Source: Spongiactinospora rosea
GTDB lineage: Bacteria > Actinomycetota > Actinomycetes > Streptosporangiales > Streptosporangiaceae
Assembly: GCF_003315795.1 (NCBI RefSeq)
Contig: NZ_QMEY01000011.1
Coordinates: 204,256-268,255 of the forward strand
Direction: 5' to 3'
DNA: 64,000 nucleotides
The stretch's first letter is position 1; every line of letters begins with the position of its first letter. Below are positions 8,470 through 16,877 of this stretch, one piece after another. The notes beneath the pieces were generated by a model. That model was given only the letters and a program-made list of their open reading frames with translations. It did not search any database and was not told the DNA's origin. A program made the translations under genes and the position numbers.

Positions 8470-9441
8470 ATGGCCGACATGGACAACCGGGGCATCCTGC
8501 TTATCGCCAGTACCGCGGCACTGGCCGCGACCGCGTTCGCGGCGGCTCCGCCGCCCATGGAGACAACGGCCATATCGCGCGTTACGGCACCCGCCGGTAT
8601 GGGCGCGGGCGGCGTGGCGCAGCGCGACGCGCCCGCGGTGGCCGCGCGGGCCGCCTACGTCATCGACGCCTCGACCGGCACCGCACTGTACGAGAAGCAG
8701 GCGGACCGCCGGATGCCGGTGGCCAGCCTGGCCAAGGTCATGACCGCCTACGTGGTGCTCAAGGAGGCCGGCCTGAGCGACGTCGTGACGATCACCGCGG
8801 CCGACGTACGGCACGCCGTCGTCAACGGCGCCACCTCGGCCGGGCTGCGCAAGGGCGAGCGGCTCACCGTACGCGACCTGCTGTACGGCGCGATGCTGCC
8901 CTCGGGCGCCGACGCCACCCACGCGCTCGCCCGCCGCTACGGCCCCGGCGACGACGCCTTCGTGGCCAAGATGAACTCCGCGGCCCGCTCGCTCGGCCTG
9001 GCCGACACCCGGTACACCAACCCCGACGGCCTGCCCTCCCCCGGTGGCGGCGGCCTCTCCACCGCCGAGGACCAGGTGCGCCTCGCCGAGACCGTGCTCC
9101 GCGACCCCGTCTTCCGGCAGATCTCCTCCACGAAGCGGCACGTCGTGCCGCGCACGGCCGTGCACGGGGCGCACACCTTCCGCAACACCAACAAGCTGCT
9201 GGGCGAGGGCACCGGCGTGCTCGGCGTCAAGACCGGATACACGCGCGCGGCCGGTTACTGTCTGCTCTTCGCCGCCGAGCGGGACGACCGGTTGCTGATC
9301 GGCGTGGTGCTCGGCGACCCGCAGTCCGCCCGCCGGTTCAGGACGGCCGGCCGGTTGCTGGACTACGCTGCCGAAACGGCCCCGGACAGCGCGCTATTGA
9401 CGGTCCGTGATCGTGCTCATATCTTTAGGAAAGTTTACTAA
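8470..9441 (+). CDS. D-alanyl-D-alanine carboxypeptidase (PBP5-like, S11 family)
   Basis: A 323-residue serine peptidase that trims the terminal D-Ala of peptidoglycan stem peptides outside the membrane. The N-terminal hydrophobic segment (residues 8-25) should export it. Active-site motifs: SLAK at 86-89 (nucleophile Ser86), SGA at 145-147 in the SxN position (Asn replaced, a substitution I believe is found in other actinobacterial members) and KTG at 254-256. There is no C-terminal amphipathic anchor; the protein stops soon after the catalytic domain. The last codons overlap the operator of the next gene, so its 3' end is shared with a regulatory site. Confidence 0.88.
   Translation: MADMDNRGILLIASTAALAATAFAAAPPPMETTAISRVTAPAGMGAGGVAQRDAPAVAARAAYVIDASTGTALYEKQADRRMPVASLAKVMTAYVVLKEAGLSDVVTITAADVRHAVVNGATSAGLRKGERLTVRDLLYGAMLPSGADATHALARRYGPGDDAFVAKMNSAARSLGLADTRYTNPDGLPSPGGGGLSTAEDQVRLAETVLRDPVFRQISSTKRHVVPRTAVHGAHTFRNTNKLLGEGTGVLGVKTGYTRAAGYCLLFAAERDDRLLIGVVLGDPQSARRFRTAGRLLDYAAETAPDSALLTVRDRAHIFRKVY
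9425..9441. promoter_or_regulatory. 17-bp palindromic operator, ROK-repressor-like, upstream of the chitinase operon
   Basis: TTAGGAAAGTTTACTAA differs at one base from the perfect palindrome TTAGGAAAGTTTCCTAA. It overlaps the stop codon of the carboxypeptidase gene and ends 29 nt before the small secreted protein. A near-identical site (50859-50875) precedes the NgcE-like gene. The form resembles operators of ROK-family sugar repressors; that link is inference. Confidence 0.6.
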
Positions 9442-9470
9442 AGATAAACTCGGCTGTCCCAGGGAGCCCC

Positions 9471-9779
9471 ATGCGCGCACGTAAGTGGTTATCCAGCGCC
9501 TCCGCCACCGCTTTACTCACCGCCGGGGTCGTCTTCGGCACCGCATCCAGCGCGTCCGCCGCGCCGACCGGCTGCACGTACCAGGTCAGCGGCCTCACGG
9601 CGAGCAGCTTCTGCTCCGGCGGCACCGGCGAGCATCGGGTCCACGTCCTCCAGAAGCACTTCCTCCCGGACGCCGGCCCGATCCTGGCCGTGAGCGACTG
9701 GGCTCCCGTGGGCTCCACCGCCACGACAAGGATCACACCGCACACCATCGTCAACGTGTGGGTCAGCACCAGAGGCTGA
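9471..9779 (+). CDS. Small secreted protein, unknown function, in the chitinase operon
   Basis: A 102-residue precursor with a clear Sec signal peptide (basic RARK start, hydrophobic core, cleavage predicted after SASA near residue 31). The mature part is about 71 residues with two cysteines (in GCTYQVSG and SSFCSGGTG), probably one disulfide, and otherwise beta-strand-like. I know no matching family. It sits between the ROK-like operator and the GH18 gene, 78 nt before the latter, so it is probably cotranscribed and chitin-responsive. The context suggests a chitin- or wall-associated accessory protein, but the sequence gives no direct evidence. Confidence 0.65.
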   Translation: MRARKWLSSASATALLTAGVVFGTASSASAAPTGCTYQVSGLTASSFCSGGTGEHRVHVLQKHFLPDAGPILAVSDWAPVGSTATTRITPHTIVNVWVSTRG

Positions 9780-9857
9780 CCCACACCGCTCCTCCCTGCC
9801 CCCGTCACCGTGGCCCGGCATCACTTCTCGCCGGGCGGCAGAAGGGCTGTACCCCCC

Positions 9858-11423
9858 ATGACACCCCCCATCAAGCGAACCACCCTCCGGCTGCTCGCGC
9901 TGTTCTCCGCGCTGCTGCTGGGGGCGATCGTGATGATCACGCAGAGGTCGGTGGCCTACGCCGACAACCTGCTCTCCAACCCCGGCTTCGAGTCCGGCAA
10001 CCTGTCCCCCTGGACCTGCACCGGCAACGCCGGCTCGGTGGTCGGCACCCCGGCGCGCACCGGTAGCGGCGCGCTCGCCGGCGCGGTCAACGGCTCCGAG
10101 ATCGCCCGGTGCAGCCAGACGGTGAGCGTCCGGCCCAACACCACCTACAACCTGAGCGCCTGGGTCCGGGGCAACTACGTCTACTTCGGCGTGAACGGCG
10201 GCCAGTCCCGCTGGGCCTCCTCGTCGAACGACTACACGCAGATCAACATCTCCTTCACCTCCGGCGCGAACCAGACCTCCGCCGTGGTCTACCTGCACGG
10301 CTGGTACGGCCAGGGCACCTACTACGCCGACGACATCACCTTCGACGGCCCCGGCGGGCCCACGCCCACCGTGACCGTGACGCCCACGAACACGCCCACC
10401 TCGACGCCCACCACGACCATTTCGCCCACGAGTTCCCCGACCCCGACGATCACGCCCACCGGCGACGCCACCTGCCCGGTCAAGAGCCGCCCCGCGGGCA
10501 AGGTCCTCCAGGGCTACTGGGAGAACTGGGACGGCGCGATCAACGGCGTCCACCCGCCGTTCGGCTGGACTCCGATCAACAACCCGGTGATCGCCCAGCG
10601 CGGCTACAACGTGATCAACGCGGCCTTCCCGGTGATCCGCGGTGACGGCACCGTGCTGTGGGAGGACGGCATGGACGTGACCGTCAAGGTCTCCACCCCG
10701 GCCGAGATGTGCGCGGCCAAGGCCGCGGGCGCCACGATCCTGATGTCCATCGGCGGCGCGGCGGCGGGCATCGACCTCAGCTCGTCCAGCGTGGCCGACC
10801 GCTTCGTCCAGACGGTCGTGCCGATCCTGAAGAAGTACAACTTCGACGGCATCGACATCGACATCGAGACCGGCCTGACCGGCAGCGGCAACATCAACCA
10901 GCTGTCGGCCTCGCAGTCCAACCTGATCCGGATCATCGACGGCGTGCTCGCCCAGATGCCGTCCAACTTCGGCCTGACCATGGCCCCCGAGACGGCGTAC
11001 GTCACCGGCGGCAGCGTCACCTACGGCTCGATCTGGGGCGCGTACCTGCCGATCATCAAGAAGTACGCCGACAACGGCCGCCTGTGGTGGCTGAACATGC
11101 AGTACTACAACGGCAGCATGTACGGCTGCTCCGGCGACTCCTACTCGGCCGGCACCGTCCAGGGCTTCACCGTCCAGACGACCTGCCTGAACAACGGCCT
11201 CACCATCCAGGGCACCACCATCAAGGTCCCCTACGACAAGCAGGTCCCCGGCCTCCCGGCCCAGCCGGGCGCGGGCGGCGGCTACATGGCCCCCGGCCTG
11301 GTCAGCCAGGCCTGGAACGCCTTCAACGGCCAGCTCAAGGGCCTGATGACCTGGTCCATCAACTGGGACGGCTCCAGAAGCTGGTCCTTCGGCAACAACG
11401 TCAAGTCCCTCCAGGGCCGCTGA
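9858..11423 (+). CDS. Secreted GH18 chitinase with N-terminal carbohydrate-binding module
   Basis: A 521-residue multidomain exoenzyme that hydrolyses beta-1,4-GlcNAc bonds. Signal peptide about 1-35 (cut after AYA); a CBM4/9-like beta-sandwich (NLLSNPGFESGNLSPW to YYADDITFDG, about 36-165); a Thr/Pro linker (about 166-205); and a GH18 barrel. The catalytic signature DGIDIDIE is at residues 330-337 with the acid Glu337, and a MTWSINWD barrel-end motif lies near the C-terminus, so the enzyme looks active. I chose the ATG at 9858, which has an AGAAGGG site and begins the signal peptide; the upstream GTG at 9810 adds 16 non-signal residues. The operator 5' of the preceding small gene probably controls both. 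Confidence 0.92.
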   Translation: MTPPIKRTTLRLLALFSALLLGAIVMITQRSVAYADNLLSNPGFESGNLSPWTCTGNAGSVVGTPARTGSGALAGAVNGSEIARCSQTVSVRPNTTYNLSAWVRGNYVYFGVNGGQSRWASSSNDYTQINISFTSGANQTSAVVYLHGWYGQGTYYADDITFDGPGGPTPTVTVTPTNTPTSTPTTTISPTSSPTPTITPTGDATCPVKSRPAGKVLQGYWENWDGAINGVHPPFGWTPINNPVIAQRGYNVINAAFPVIRGDGTVLWEDGMDVTVKVSTPAEMCAAKAAGATILMSIGGAAAGIDLSSSSVADRFVQTVVPILKKYNFDGIDIDIETGLTGSGNINQLSASQSNLIRIIDGVLAQMPSNFGLTMAPETAYVTGGSVTYGSIWGAYLPIIKKYADNGRLWWLNMQYYNGSMYGCSGDSYSAGTVQGFTVQTTCLNNGLTIQGTTIKVPYDKQVPGLPAQPGAGGGYMAPGLVSQAWNAFNGQLKGLMTWSINWDGSRSWSFGNNVKSLQGR

Positions 11424-11430
11424 CGCGAAC

Positions 11431-11468
11431 GTGAGGGGCCGCCCCGGGCGCTCGCGGCGGCCCCTCAC
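11431..11468. terminator. Bidirectional terminator hairpin
   Basis: A perfect 13-bp stem, GTGAGGGGCCGCC (11431-11443) with its complement at 11456-11468 around a 12-nt loop, lies between the stops of the chitinase gene and the convergent methyltransferase gene. No T-run follows, as is common in high-GC actinomycetes. Confidence 0.75.
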
Positions 11469-12286
11469 CCCCGCGTCGAGCGGGTGAGTTCGTGGCAGGC
11501 GATGGCGGCGGCGGCGACCACGTTGAGGGAGTCGACGCCGGTGGACATGGCTTCGGGGCTCATCGGGATGCAGACGGGCTCGTCGGCCTCCTTGAGCCAG
11601 TGGGAGGACAGGCCGTCGCCCTCGGAGCCGAGGAGGAGGGCCGTGCGGGGGGACGGGGGGACCGTGGAGAGGGGGGTGGCCCGCTGGTCGGGGGTGAGGG
11701 CCAGGGTGCGGAAGCCCGCCTGGCGCAGTTGGGACAGGCCGCCGTACCAGTCGTCCATGCGGGCGTACGGGATGGAGAAGACCGCGCCCATGGAGACCTT
11801 GACCGCGCGGCGGTAGAGGGGGTCGGCGCAGCGGGGGGACAGGATGATGGCGCCGACGCCGAGGGCGGCGGCGCAGCGGAAGATGGCGCCGACGTTGCCG
11901 TGGTCGACCAGGTCCTCCAGTACGACCACGCTCCGCGCGCGCCGGGCGAGCAGGTCGGGGACGGCGGGGAGCGGGAGGCGGCGCATCGCGGCGAGGGCGC
12001 CACGGTGGACCTGGAAGCCCGCCACGTCGCGGATCACCTCGTCGGACGCCACGAACACCGTGGTCTCGCCCAGGGCGTCGGCCAGGGCGTCGAGCCTGCG
12101 CCGGGTGGTGAGGACCGACTTGACCGGGTGGCCGGTGGCGATCGCGCGCCTGATGACCTTCTCGCCCTCGGCGATGAACAGGCCGCGCCCGGCCTCAAGG
12201 TTCTTGCGCAACTCGACGTCGCGCAGCCGGGTGTAGTCGCCCAGGCGGGGATCGGCGGGGTCGGTCACCTCCACGAGCTGGAACAT
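11465..12286 (-). CDS. TrmH/SpoU-family RNA 2'-O-methyltransferase
   Basis: A 273-residue SPOUT-fold methyltransferase expected to methylate a ribose 2'-OH of rRNA or tRNA with SAM. An N-terminal substrate-binding domain (residues 1-105, RGLFIAEGEKVIRRA) precedes the catalytic domain. The three SpoU motifs are present: NVGAIFRCAAALG at 131-143 with the catalytic Arg137, LLLGSEGDGLS near 216-226, and a SLNVVAAAAI knot region near 254-263. Enzymes with this layout include TsnR/AviRb-like and general rRNA methylases, so a ribosome-resistance role is possible but not shown. It has its own promoter region, divergent from the VWA protein gene. Confidence 0.88.
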   Translation of the reverse strand: MFQLVEVTDPADPRLGDYTRLRDVELRKNLEAGRGLFIAEGEKVIRRAIATGHPVKSVLTTRRRLDALADALGETTVFVASDEVIRDVAGFQVHRGALAAMRRLPLPAVPDLLARRARSVVVLEDLVDHGNVGAIFRCAAALGVGAIILSPRCADPLYRRAVKVSMGAVFSIPYARMDDWYGGLSQLRQAGFRTLALTPDQRATPLSTVPPSPRTALLLGSEGDGLSSHWLKEADEPVCIPMSPEAMSTGVDSLNVVAAAAIACHELTRSTRG

Positions 12287-12687
12287 CCCCGCATCCTCCC
12301 ATGTGGCGCGGGGTGGAAACGGGTCCAGGGCTAACCGGTTCTTTGCGCTGCCTAAAATCAGTGACGCGATGTGCTGGGTAAGGTACTTAGCGCTGTCGGC
12401 GGCCGGGAGCGGGCGGACAGGAGGTCACGGTGCCTGACCGGCGTGTTCGCCCGCTCCCGGCCGCGTCAGCGGCCCTCTTCCCCCCTGAATCCGCCCAATG
12501 CGCCTGACGTGAAGGCCGTCCCGCGTGTGGTTCTGCTCCTTTAGAGCCGACCCTTCTGCACCTTTAGCGCTGTTTTGCCACAATAAGCGCAGCAAGTAGG
12601 GTTCCAGGAAACATTGCCACCTATCTCCGGATAGGGTGTCCCCCCGCATCGACCGAACGGCTCAATAAGGATCAAGAAGAGGACACC
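12287..12687. other. 401-bp divergent intergenic region with several inverted repeats
   Basis: No gene is supported here. It contains a very strong hairpin (12399-12464), a 10-bp direct repeat TTAGCGCTGT at 12387-12396 and 12564-12573, a 6-bp inverted repeat CCTATC/GATAGG at 12620-12635, and complementary GGTGTCC (12635-12641) and GGACACC (12681-12687). The last of these abuts the GTG start of the VWA gene and could fold over its ribosome binding site. Confidence 0.5.
12399..12464. repeat. 21-bp-stem hairpin in a divergent promoter region
   Basis: The left arm 12399-12419 pairs with 12444-12464 over 21 positions, with a single G-U pair. The 24-nt loop contains a nested GGTCA/TGACC stem. Neither neighbouring gene ends here, so this is not an ordinary terminator of a listed gene. 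It could be a leader attenuator, a cruciform, or the end of an unannotated small RNA. Confidence 0.6.
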
Positions 12688-14490
12688 GTGGGCGGACGCC
12701 ACCGCACAGACGACTCCGGCGCGGGCGGAGACGGGTACCGGCCGCCGCGCCGACGGACGAGCGCCGGGCGCGTGCTCGTCCCGCTCGCCGGTTCCGTCGC
12801 GCTCGCCGTACTGCTGGGCGTGGCGGCCTTCGTGATCGTCAACCGTGAAGACGGCAAGAGCGCCCAGGGCGGCCAGGGGTGCGCGGGCGGCGAGTCGGCC
12901 GTACGGGTGGTGGCCGCGCCGGACATCGCCCCGGCGGTGACGGCGGTCGCGCAGAAGTACAACGCCGCCGGGCACTCCGAGAACGGCCGGTGCGTGCGGG
13001 TCGCCGTGCAGGCGCAGCCCGCGCCCAGCGTGGCGAACGCGCTGGCCGGGAGCGGCGCGACGGACGGCAGGACCGACGCGGACCTGTGGATCCCGGACTC
13101 GCGCATGTGGCTGGACCTGATGCGGACCCGCGGCGCGAAGCCGCCGGAGGCGCAGGGTTCGATCGCCCGTTCGCCGGTCGTGCTGGCCGCCTCCCAGGAC
13201 GTGGTCCAGGGCCTGCGGCGCACGCTGGGCGAGCCGAGCTGGGCGCAGGTGGCCGCGGCCGCCGACGTCGCCGACCCCGACGGCCTGGCCAAGCAGGTAC
13301 GCGTGGTCACCCTGGACCCCCGCCAGAACGCGGCCGGTCTCGGCGCGGCCCTGGCCGCCGCCGGAGTGCTGCGCGCGGGCGGCAAGGAGGACCGGCTGAT
13401 CGGCGCGCTCAAGCAGCTCTCCCGGTCACTGGCGGGCTCGCCGGAGTCCCTGCTGGCCAGCCTGGACGTCAAATCGCGCAGAGCGCCGGTCGGCGTCGCC
13501 ACCGAGCAGGGCGTCTGGAACTTCAACACCCGGCAGAAACCGGCCTCCCCCGTCGTGCCCCTGTATCCGCGCGAGGGGACCGTCAGCCTGGACTATCCGC
13601 TCGTCTACACCGCCACCGACGCGGCGGTGAAGGGCGCGGCCGAGAAGTTCGCGGCGGAGCTGACCGGCCCAGCGGGCCAGAAGGTCATCCGCGACCACGG
13701 GTTCCGCACCCCGGACGGCAAGGGCGGCGCGGCCCTGGACGAGGACGCCGGGTTCGCGGCCAAGGCGCCGAAGGCGCTCGCCGCCCCGGACGCCAAGGCC
13801 GCCGCCTCGCTCACGCAGTCGTGGTCGCGCCTCAACCTGGGCACCCGCCTGCTGGCGCTGTTCGACGTGTCGGGGACGATGGCGCTGCAGGTACCGGGCG
13901 CGGGGGCCGACCGGATGCGGGTGATCTCGCGGATCGGCACGGAGGGGCTACGGCTGTTCCCGCCGGACAGCGAGATCGGCGTGTGGGAGTTCTCCACACA
14001 CCTGGACGGCCAGGGCACCGACTACCGCGAGATGGTGCCGGTCGGCCCGCTCGCCGAGAAGGTCGGCGGCGTGCTGCGCAAGGACCTGCTGGCGGGCAGG
14101 CTGGCCGAGGTACGGGCCCAGCCCACCGGCGACACCGGCCTGAACGACACGATCGCCGCCGCCTACGAGCAGATGACCGAGGACTACCGGGCCGACAAGA
14201 TCAACACGATCCTCGTCCTGACGGACGGGGCGGGCAACGACGACCCGGACGGCGGCCTGTCCGACGAGGAGATCGTGCGGAAGCTCAAGGAGCAGTACGA
14301 CCCGGCCAAGCCGGTCAGCATCCTGATCATCGCCTTCGGCCCGGACGCTCCCAAGGGCAGGGCGCGCATGGACGCCATCGCGTCCGCGACCGGCGGCGAG
14401 CTGTTCATCGTCAAGGACGTGCTGCAGGTGCGGAAGATCTTCGTGGAAAGCATGAAGCGCCGCATTTGCGCCCCGCACTGCGACGGGTGA
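12688..14490 (+). CDS. Membrane-anchored solute-binding + VWA domain protein
   Basis: A 600-residue protein: a short basic N-terminus, one transmembrane helix (about 29-51), then an outside part made of a periplasmic-binding-protein-like domain (about 66-370) and a von Willebrand A domain (about 388-590). The MIDAS motif is DVSGT at 393-397 (DxSxT instead of DxSxS), and a LVLTDGAGNDD segment supplies the later metal-site residues. Proteins with this fusion are known in actinomycetes but their ligand is not. The GTG start has an AAGAGGA site. It is immediately followed, in the same direction, by an unusual sigma factor, suggesting linked envelope sensing. Confidence 0.82.
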   Translation: MGGRHRTDDSGAGGDGYRPPRRRTSAGRVLVPLAGSVALAVLLGVAAFVIVNREDGKSAQGGQGCAGGESAVRVVAAPDIAPAVTAVAQKYNAAGHSENGRCVRVAVQAQPAPSVANALAGSGATDGRTDADLWIPDSRMWLDLMRTRGAKPPEAQGSIARSPVVLAASQDVVQGLRRTLGEPSWAQVAAAADVADPDGLAKQVRVVTLDPRQNAAGLGAALAAAGVLRAGGKEDRLIGALKQLSRSLAGSPESLLASLDVKSRRAPVGVATEQGVWNFNTRQKPASPVVPLYPREGTVSLDYPLVYTATDAAVKGAAEKFAAELTGPAGQKVIRDHGFRTPDGKGGAALDEDAGFAAKAPKALAAPDAKAAASLTQSWSRLNLGTRLLALFDVSGTMALQVPGAGADRMRVISRIGTEGLRLFPPDSEIGVWEFSTHLDGQGTDYREMVPVGPLAEKVGGVLRKDLLAGRLAEVRAQPTGDTGLNDTIAAAYEQMTEDYRADKINTILVLTDGAGNDDPDGGLSDEEIVRKLKEQYDPAKPVSILIIAFGPDAPKGRARMDAIASATGGELFIVKDVLQVRKIFVESMKRRICAPHCDG

Positions 14491-14513
14491 TGCCCGCGCC
14501 GGCATAGGGCCGG

Positions 14514-14531
14514 ATATTCCGCAGGGAATAT
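14514..14531. repeat. Inverted repeat in the sigma-factor leader
   Basis: ATATTCC (14514-14520) and GGAATAT (14525-14531) flank a 4-nt spacer, between the VWA protein stop and the sigma factor start. It is AT-rich against a GC-rich background, so it may be an operator or part of a promoter. Confidence 0.35.
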
Positions 14532-14672
14532 GCCTTCTTGCTATGCCAGGGCCGTACATTTCCCGCCAGGACAACCCATCCCCCGGACGTAGGCGTCCAA
14601 TGCGACGTGGGGCCCTGGCGCGGGCAGTGGACGAGACCCGCGGACGTGCCCGTGCTGCGGGGAGGAAGATCT

Positions 14673-16238
14673 GTGCCCGGATGGCCCAACACCGGTCGCG
14701 CCGATGACCACCTTCTGGTCGAGGCGCTGCGACGCGCGGACGCGCACGCGCCCGCCGATCTCTACGACGCCTACGGCGAACGCCTCTACGACTACGCCTG
14801 CTCCCGCCTCCCCCACCCGGAGGCGGCGGCCGAGGCGGTGCACAACGCCCTGGTCACCGCGTGCGAGGCGGTGGACCGGCTAGGCGATTCCCGGCGGCTG
14901 CGCGCCTGGGTGTACGCGCTGACCCGCCACCAGTGCCTCGCCCGGCCGCGCCGCCGCACCGGCACGCCCCCGCTGGCGGCCCCGGTGCCCGAGGACGACG
15001 AAGACGAGATCGACGACCCCGAACTGGCCGAGCTGGTCTTCGAGGTGCTCGGCGAGCTGGCCCCCGGCGACCGGGAGGTCCTGGAGCTGGCCGTACGGCA
15101 CGCGCTCGGCGACGCCGAGGTCGCGGCCGTGCTGGGCCTGACCACCCGGCAGATCGCGGCCAGGGTCGGCCGGGCCCGCGACCTGCTGGAACTGGCCGCC
15201 GCCGCGGTCGTGCTGGCCAGGGTCGGCCGGGCGCACTGCCCCGACCTGTCCGCCATGGTCGACTCCCTGGAGGGCCCGCTCCCGCCGCTGCTGCGCAAGC
15301 GGCTCTCCGCGCACATCGGCGGTTGTGAGATCTGCCACGAACTCCGCCACCGGCACGTGTCGGCCGAACGGCTGCTTGCGGCGGTGCCGATCGGCTACCC
15401 TCCGCTGTCGCTGCGCCACCGGGTGATCGACACCTGTGCGAACCCGGACCGCGAGCAGACCAGGCGGGAGATCGCGAAACGCACCGAGCGGTTCGACAAG
15501 GCCGGGTTCCCGCTGCCCGCCGAGCGCCGTTCCCGCCGCAGGCCGCGCCGCCTCACGGCGCTGGTGATCACGGCGTCGTGCGTGCTGGCCGCGACGGTCG
15601 CGGTGGTCGTGGTGAACGGCACCGCCGAACCGGCCGGCGTACGCGCAGCGCCCGCCCCCAGCCCCTCCGTGTTCACCCCCGGCGCGGAGCCCACCGCGGC
15701 GGACGAGGCCCCCGGCGACCCCCTCGAAGAGGAGACCGAAGAACCCGAGGAGACCGCGGAACCGCCGACGCCTTCGGCGGCCCCCACACCCGCCCCGCGC
15801 CGTACCACGCGCCCGGCCACGGCCAGTCCCAGCGCCTCGCGCAGGCCCCCGGCGGTGAGCGCCCGGCTGGCCGTCTCCTGCCCCGCCGACCTCGGCGCCT
15901 CCGGCGCGGGCCTGATCCAGCTCGCCGCCCGCGGCTCCGCGGTCTCCTGGAACGCGTCGGTGTCCGGTGAGATGGGCCTTTCGGCCCGCCGGGGCCGGCT
16001 GGCCGCGGGCAAGGGCGCGAGCGTGTGGATCACCGTCGAGGACCCCGGTGAGCCGGGCGACGGCCAGGTGTCGATCAGGTCCAACGGCGGCAGCAGGACG
16101 TGCGCGGTCTCCTGGCCCGGCCAGGACGTCGAGGCCCCCGAACCGCCCCGGGACACCCCGGAGCCCCCCGGCCCCGAGCCGTCGGAGTCGGCGCCGGCCC
16201 CCTCGCCGCAGGACGGAGGCGTCGCGCAGAGCGACTGA
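14673..16238 (+). CDS. ECF sigma factor fused to zinc finger, transmembrane helix and ectodomain
   Basis: A 521-residue ECF-type sigma factor with a long extension (compare about 180-200 residues usual). Region 2 is about 10-80 (ALYDAYGERLYDYACSRL-like) and region 4 about 115-175 (LAPGDREVLELAVRHALGDAEVAAVLGLT). A zinc-binding anti-sigma-like motif HxxxCxxC follows (H214, C218, C221), then one transmembrane helix (about 294-316), an acidic Pro/Thr linker and a BACON/Ig-like outer domain (about 396-478) with an acidic Pro-rich tail. The start is the GTG at 14673, preceded by GGGGAGGAAGATCT. The architecture resembles the ECF52/53-type groups, where sigma and anti-sigma are in one chain; release would need proteolysis or a conformational change. 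Confidence 0.85.
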   Translation: MPGWPNTGRADDHLLVEALRRADAHAPADLYDAYGERLYDYACSRLPHPEAAAEAVHNALVTACEAVDRLGDSRRLRAWVYALTRHQCLARPRRRTGTPPLAAPVPEDDEDEIDDPELAELVFEVLGELAPGDREVLELAVRHALGDAEVAAVLGLTTRQIAARVGRARDLLELAAAAVVLARVGRAHCPDLSAMVDSLEGPLPPLLRKRLSAHIGGCEICHELRHRHVSAERLLAAVPIGYPPLSLRHRVIDTCANPDREQTRREIAKRTERFDKAGFPLPAERRSRRRPRRLTALVITASCVLAATVAVVVVNGTAEPAGVRAAPAPSPSVFTPGAEPTAADEAPGDPLEEETEEPEETAEPPTPSAAPTPAPRRTTRPATASPSASRRPPAVSARLAVSCPADLGASGAGLIQLAARGSAVSWNASVSGEMGLSARRGRLAAGKGASVWITVEDPGEPGDGQVSIRSNGGSRTCAVSWPGQDVEAPEPPRDTPEPPGPEPSESAPAPSPQDGGVAQSD

Positions 16239-16359
16239 ACGCGGCTCCGGCCGTCCCCAAGTCAGGGCACAGTCTGTCCAGAACCCCCCCTACGATAGGG
16301 TATTTCACTCTTGTAAGATCGGCGGGGGGTATGTAGAGAATAACGCTACGCTACGACAG

Positions 16360-16369
16360 CCTGATCAGG
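16360..16369. repeat. Palindrome CCTGATCAGG, copy 1
   Basis: A perfect 10-bp palindrome in the leader of the polysaccharide cluster. The same 10-mer occurs at 18011-18020 ahead of the first GT2 gene of that cluster. It is a possible shared operator. Confidence 0.35.
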
Positions 16370-16395
16370 TAAACCATGTCCTGGTGGAACGCGTC

Positions 16396-16414
16396 GCCAT
16401 TGACGGTCAATGGC
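16396..16414. repeat. 19-bp perfect palindrome at the head of the polysaccharide cluster
   Basis: GCCATTGACGGTCAATGGC has 9-bp arms around one base. It lies about 80-95 nt upstream of the first cluster gene, in a promoter-like region that also has CCCTA-CGA-TAGGG near 16290. It is a good candidate for a dimeric repressor site. Confidence 0.5.
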
Positions 16415-16491
16415 GGGGTTGATCCCATGGACGGGTTGGTCCATTGAACAGGACACTCGACCATGCCTTGACTCAGCTTGCGGGAGCCTTG

Positions 16492-16875
16492 ATGCGCACG
16501 TACCGGCGACTTCTCACGTGGGTGCTGACACCCGCGTGCGCCGCCGGCGCCCTGATCGCGATCATGGACATCGACACCCCGCTGCGCCTGGTCTTGACCC
16601 CCCTTTACCTGCTCGTGGTCCCCGCTTTGGCGGCAACAGGCCTTCTGAGGGATCGCGATGGCATCTCGGCACTAACCTTTGGTACAGGCGCGAGCATCGG
16701 GGTCAATGTTCTGCTCGCGCAGGGGATGCTTCTCTGGGACGTATGGTCCCCCCGTGCGGCCGTGGCGACGATCGGCGCACTCGGGGGGTTCCTGTACGTG
16801 CTGCGCGTCCTACACAGAGGCGACACGGGGATGCGCCGCACACTGAGCTCCACGGAGGGGATGGGGTCACGTTGA
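16492..16875 (+). CDS. Small four-helix membrane protein, first gene of the polysaccharide cluster
   Basis: A 127-residue protein with about four hydrophobic segments (residues 10-28, 31-50, 60-85, 90-108) and a short basic tail. The ATG at 16492 is preceded by GCGGGAG; a TTG at 16444 is a longer alternative. The family is not certain, but the layout matches the protein at the far end of the cluster (30519-30896) and the N-terminal part of DUF1616-like proteins. Its stop abuts the start of the BioF2-like gene, so the two are translationally coupled. Confidence 0.6.
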   Translation: MRTYRRLLTWVLTPACAAGALIAIMDIDTPLRLVLTPLYLLVVPALAATGLLRDRDGISALTFGTGASIGVNVLLAQGMLLWDVWSPRAAVATIGALGGFLYVLRVLHRGDTGMRRTLSSTEGMGSR

Positions 16876-16877
16876 GC

